Assembly (NCBI GenBank): GCA_025210295.1
Contig: JAOASC010000031.1
Span: 1 to 44,349, forward strand
DNA from: Flavobacteriales bacterium
GTDB lineage: Bacteria; Bacteroidota; Bacteroidia; Flavobacteriales_D; Parvicellaceae
Reading direction: 5' to 3'
Length of the DNA: 44,349 bases
Shown: piece after piece, positions 41,824 through 44,349 of the stretch
Position numbering within the stretch: position 1 is the first letter of the stretch
How the letters are laid out: each line of letters starts with the position of its first letter
The notes under the pieces: generated by a model
The model's input: the letters and a program-made list of their open reading frames with translations, nothing else
Told to the model about the DNA's origin: nothing
Database searches by the model: none
Made by a program: the position numbers and the translations under genes

Positions 41824-43635
41824 ATGTGTGGAATTGCTGGAATTATATCATATACTGACCCTGTTGATCTAAACGAGGTTAAATTAATGACAGATACAAT
41901 TGTACACAGAGGCCCTGATGGAGAGGGAAGATGGGTTAATCAAAGTAAAACTGTTGGTTTAGGGCATAGAAGGTTGTCTATTTTAGACCTTTCTGAAAAG
42001 GGCAAACAGCCAATGCACTACAAAAAAGGAAGATACACCATTACCTACAATGGTGAAATCTACAATTATCTTGAGCTAAAAAAAGACCTACAGTCTAAAG
42101 GATATGTATTTGAATCGGAAACAGACACAGAGGTTTTATTAGCATTGTTCGACTTCAAAAGAGAACTTTGCCTACAAGATTTAGACGGAATGTTTGCTTT
42201 TGCAATATGGGATGAAGAAAGAGAAGAGTTATTTTGTGCTAGGGATCGTTTTGGCGAAAAACCTTTCTTTTATCATAGCTCCAACCAAAAAATTGTTTTT
42301 GCTTCTGAAATGAAAGCGCTCTTTAAAGTTGGCATTTCCCAAGAAAAACGATTAAGTAGGTATTACCAGTATTTGATGTACGGAATTAACGAAGATCCTA
42401 ATGACCGTTCTTCTACTTTTTACGAGCATATCCAACAGCTGAAGCCCTCTCACTATTTAATTATATCAAAGCATCACAAACCAATACAAAAAAAATATTG
42501 GGACATTGACCTCACGCATCAGATTGACATTTCATTTGCTGAAGCTCAAGTTCAATTTAGGACTTTACTCGAAGACGCGATCAAAAAACGACTCCGAAGC
42601 GATGTTCCTGTAGGGAGTAGTCTATCTGGCGGGTTAGATTCCTCTTCTATTGTTTTACTGATCGATCAACTGAAACAAGAGGAACAAGTACAAAAAACCT
42701 TTTCTGCTCGGTTTAAAAACTTTGACAAAGACGAAGGAGAATATATGCATTATGTCATCAACAAAACTAATGTTGATCCACATTTTGTATATCCTACAGC
42801 AAACAGTACGCTTTCCAACTTTAAAAAAATCATGCATCATCAGGAGGAGCCTATCGCTAGTTTAAGTATTGCTGCACAGTTTGAAGTAATGAAGCTAGCT
42901 AGAGCTAACGATGTAATTGTACTACAGGATGGCCAAGGAGCTGATGAAATTCTCGCTGGGTACCAAGGATATTATGACGCTTATTTTTTGGAGCTGTATC
43001 GAACCAACAGAAAAAAATATCACGAAGAGTTAAAAGCCTATAATCGTCACAGGGGGTTAACGCAAAACAACCCCTCACTTGAATTTAAATGGCATGCTTT
43101 GCACTACTCTTCCAAAAAAACGGTAGGAAATTTCTTTAAAAACATCAAGAAAACAGACTCCAACTATTTCTTAGGGATCAATCCTGAATTAGTAAAACAC
43201 TATCAGAAAAGTAAAAACCCTTTAGACCGATCACCAAACTTAAAACAACGCCTCTACGATGCTCTTTTTAAACGAGGTTTATCTGAATTATTAAGATATT
43301 CTGACAGAAACTCTATGGCTAACTCTGTTGAGGTTAGACTTCCGTTCTTAAGTCATCAATTGGTATCTTTTTTATTTTCTTTACCCAATGAATATTTATT
43401 ACAAGCTGGCTGGACCAAATATATTTTAAGAAAGAGCTTAGAGGACCTTTTGCCGCAAGAAATTGCATGGAGAAAAGATAAAATAGGATATGCTATCCCA
43501 CAAAAAAAATGGGAAAACGACCCTTTATTTCAATCGATTATTTCTGCATCTATTGAAACGCTAAAAAAGGACAAGATTATTGCGGTTGAAAACCCCAAAT
43601 TAAATTGGCAATACCTCATGCTAGGAAGTATCTAA
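41824..43635 (+). CDS. asnB: Asparagine synthase (glutamine-hydrolysing), AsnB type
   Basis: A 603-residue amidotransferase. The N-terminal Ntn glutaminase domain begins MCGIAGIISY, so Cys2 becomes the nucleophile after Met removal; RGPDGEG and YNGEIYNYLEL follow. The C-terminal synthetase domain has the ATP-pyrophosphatase loop GSSLSGGLDSSSIV near residue 265, QDGQGADEILAGY at about residue 370, and RSSDRNSMANSVEVRLPFL-like SDRNSMANSVEVRLPFL. It makes asparagine from aspartate, or in polysaccharide clusters may amidate a sugar or precursor. It lies 4 bases before the glycosyltransferase and just after the flippase, so a glycan role is plausible alongside simple asparagine synthesis. Confidence 0.92.
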   Translation: MCGIAGIISYTDPVDLNEVKLMTDTIVHRGPDGEGRWVNQSKTVGLGHRRLSILDLSEKGKQPMHYKKGRYTITYNGEIYNYLELKKDLQSKGYVFESETDTEVLLALFDFKRELCLQDLDGMFAFAIWDEEREELFCARDRFGEKPFFYHSSNQKIVFASEMKALFKVGISQEKRLSRYYQYLMYGINEDPNDRSSTFYEHIQQLKPSHYLIISKHHKPIQKKYWDIDLTHQIDISFAEAQVQFRTLLEDAIKKRLRSDVPVGSSLSGGLDSSSIVLLIDQLKQEEQVQKTFSARFKNFDKDEGEYMHYVINKTNVDPHFVYPTANSTLSNFKKIMHHQEEPIASLSIAAQFEVMKLARANDVIVLQDGQGADEILAGYQGYYDAYFLELYRTNRKKYHEELKAYNRHRGLTQNNPSLEFKWHALHYSSKKTVGNFFKNIKKTDSNYFLGINPELVKHYQKSKNPLDRSPNLKQRLYDALFKRGLSELLRYSDRNSMANSVEVRLPFLSHQLVSFLFSLPNEYLLQAGWTKYILRKSLEDLLPQEIAWRKDKIGYAIPQKKWENDPLFQSIISASIETLKKDKIIAVENPKLNWQYLMLGSI

Positions 43636-43638
43636 AAG

Positions 43639-44349
43639 ATGAATAAATCCAAACATATTGTTATCCTTTCTTACTTGTTTCCACCACACTCTAATGTTGG
43701 GGGAAGAAGACAGTATTTTTTCGCAAAATACCTTACCGAATTAGGTTACAAAGTAACTGTTATAACTGCCGATTTACCATTAAAAGAGAATTGGATATGG
43801 GAAACAGATTTAGGGTTTGCTAACATCATCAAGATTAAACCTATTGACCACCCCAAAGGATATACCTCTGTACAATCAATCTTTAATTTTCTTTATCACA
43901 AACTCAATAATCGTAAACAAGGCTTTTTTAAACGAATTGCCTGGAAAATTGGTGAATTTTTCCTTCCTATAAACTTTAACATTCGATTAAATTTTGACGC
44001 CAATAAACTTATTGAAGATCTTGATAAAGTTGACTATATTATTGCTACAGGTGGCCCCTGGTTAATGCTAGAATATGGCGTTCAACTAAAAGCGGCTTCT
44101 CAAGCTAAATTAGTTCTAGACTATAGAGATCCCTGGAATGCTGTAATGAAAGATGTATACTTGGACAGCTTAAACAACAAAGGGGCACTTTCTTTTATCC
44201 TTGATAAGAAATACAGAAAAATAGAGGCAAAGCTTATTAAAAGTGCTGATTTAGTGATTTCTGTTAGTGACCCCATCTCCAAAAACTGTAACCAATTGTT
44301 ACAAGCCAACCAAACCAAAACAATCTATAATGGTTTTGACGCGAGCGAG
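43639..44349 (+). CDS. Glycosyltransferase family 4-like protein (3' end outside the window)
   Basis: The ATG at 43639 starts 3 bases after the asnB stop; 237 codons are in the window. The N-terminal Rossmann half has ILSYLFPPHSNVGGRRQYFFAKYLTELGYKVTVITA, the usual glycine-rich GT4 start. It is followed by YIIATGGPWLMLEYGVQLKA and LVLDYRDPW, and ends near TKTIYNGFD, the start of the second domain. The sugar donor cannot be seen because the C-terminal domain lies beyond the window edge. It belongs to the polysaccharide run with the flippase and asnB. Confidence 0.9.
   Translation, partial: MNKSKHIVILSYLFPPHSNVGGRRQYFFAKYLTELGYKVTVITADLPLKENWIWETDLGFANIIKIKPIDHPKGYTSVQSIFNFLYHKLNNRKQGFFKRIAWKIGEFFLPINFNIRLNFDANKLIEDLDKVDYIIATGGPWLMLEYGVQLKAASQAKLVLDYRDPWNAVMKDVYLDSLNNKGALSFILDKKYRKIEAKLIKSADLVISVSDPISKNCNQLLQANQTKTIYNGFDASE

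Overview
The window is AT-rich, gene-dense DNA from a member of the Bacteroidota, most likely a marine or free-living flavobacterium-like organism. Support for this comes from type IX secretion system (T9SS) C-terminal sorting domains of both type A and type B, a PorP/SprF protein next to an OmpA-family protein, fused SecDF, propeller/Y_Y_Y sensor kinases, and repeated matches to the Bacteroidota promoter -7 element TAnnTTTG. Shine-Dalgarno sequences are generally absent. I see no rRNA, tRNA, CRISPR array, transposase or integrase, and no gene-free stretch longer than 300 bases.

Layout. 1-8926 (minus): tatA, gatA, a LysM lytic transglycosylase, then two tandem paralogous propeller histidine kinases, the second cut by the window edge; the last four genes are separated by only 1-2 bases. 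9087-12065 (plus): a PorV/PorQ-like outer-membrane protein and a helix-hairpin-helix plus beta-barrel protein. 12062-16519 (minus): Ca2+/Na+ antiporter, a second TatA/B-like protein, a strong terminator and secDF. 16800-21152 (plus): an FG-GAP T9SS cargo protein, a DCC-family protein and an ABC exporter pair. 21234-22331 (plus): a small unknown protein, a stand-alone HIRAN protein and a DoxX-like protein. 22366-28899 (minus): DNA polymerase III delta', a cyclase-family hydrolase, an Omp28-like T9SS cargo, a MORN lipoprotein and gcvP. 29048-30552 (plus): an unknown exported protein and a UbiA-like membrane protein. 30549-37196 (minus): a surface operon made of a very glycine-rich type B T9SS cargo, PorP/SprF and an OmpA-family protein. 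37237-40186 (minus): lipoprotein, GNAT acetyltransferase and a vitamin K carboxylase-like HTTM protein. 40326-44349 (plus): start of a surface-polysaccharide locus with flippase, AsnB-type amidotransferase and a glycosyltransferase cut by the window edge.

How it fits together. Much of the window concerns the cell envelope: export across the inner membrane (SecDF, Tat subunits), across the outer membrane (T9SS cargos, PorP/SprF), peptidoglycan turnover, and glycan assembly. The most unusual element is the type B cargo at 34002-37196. Its roughly 285-residue Gly-rich block interrupts what looks like a parallel beta-helix, its promoter carries an A9 tract in the spacer, and a gamma-carboxylase-like enzyme is encoded immediately upstream. 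Second is the tandem kinase pair: the visible kinase halves are nearly identical, the sensor halves have diverged, and one copy carries a G9 coding tract. Neither can be called a new system from sequence alone, but both deserve follow-up.
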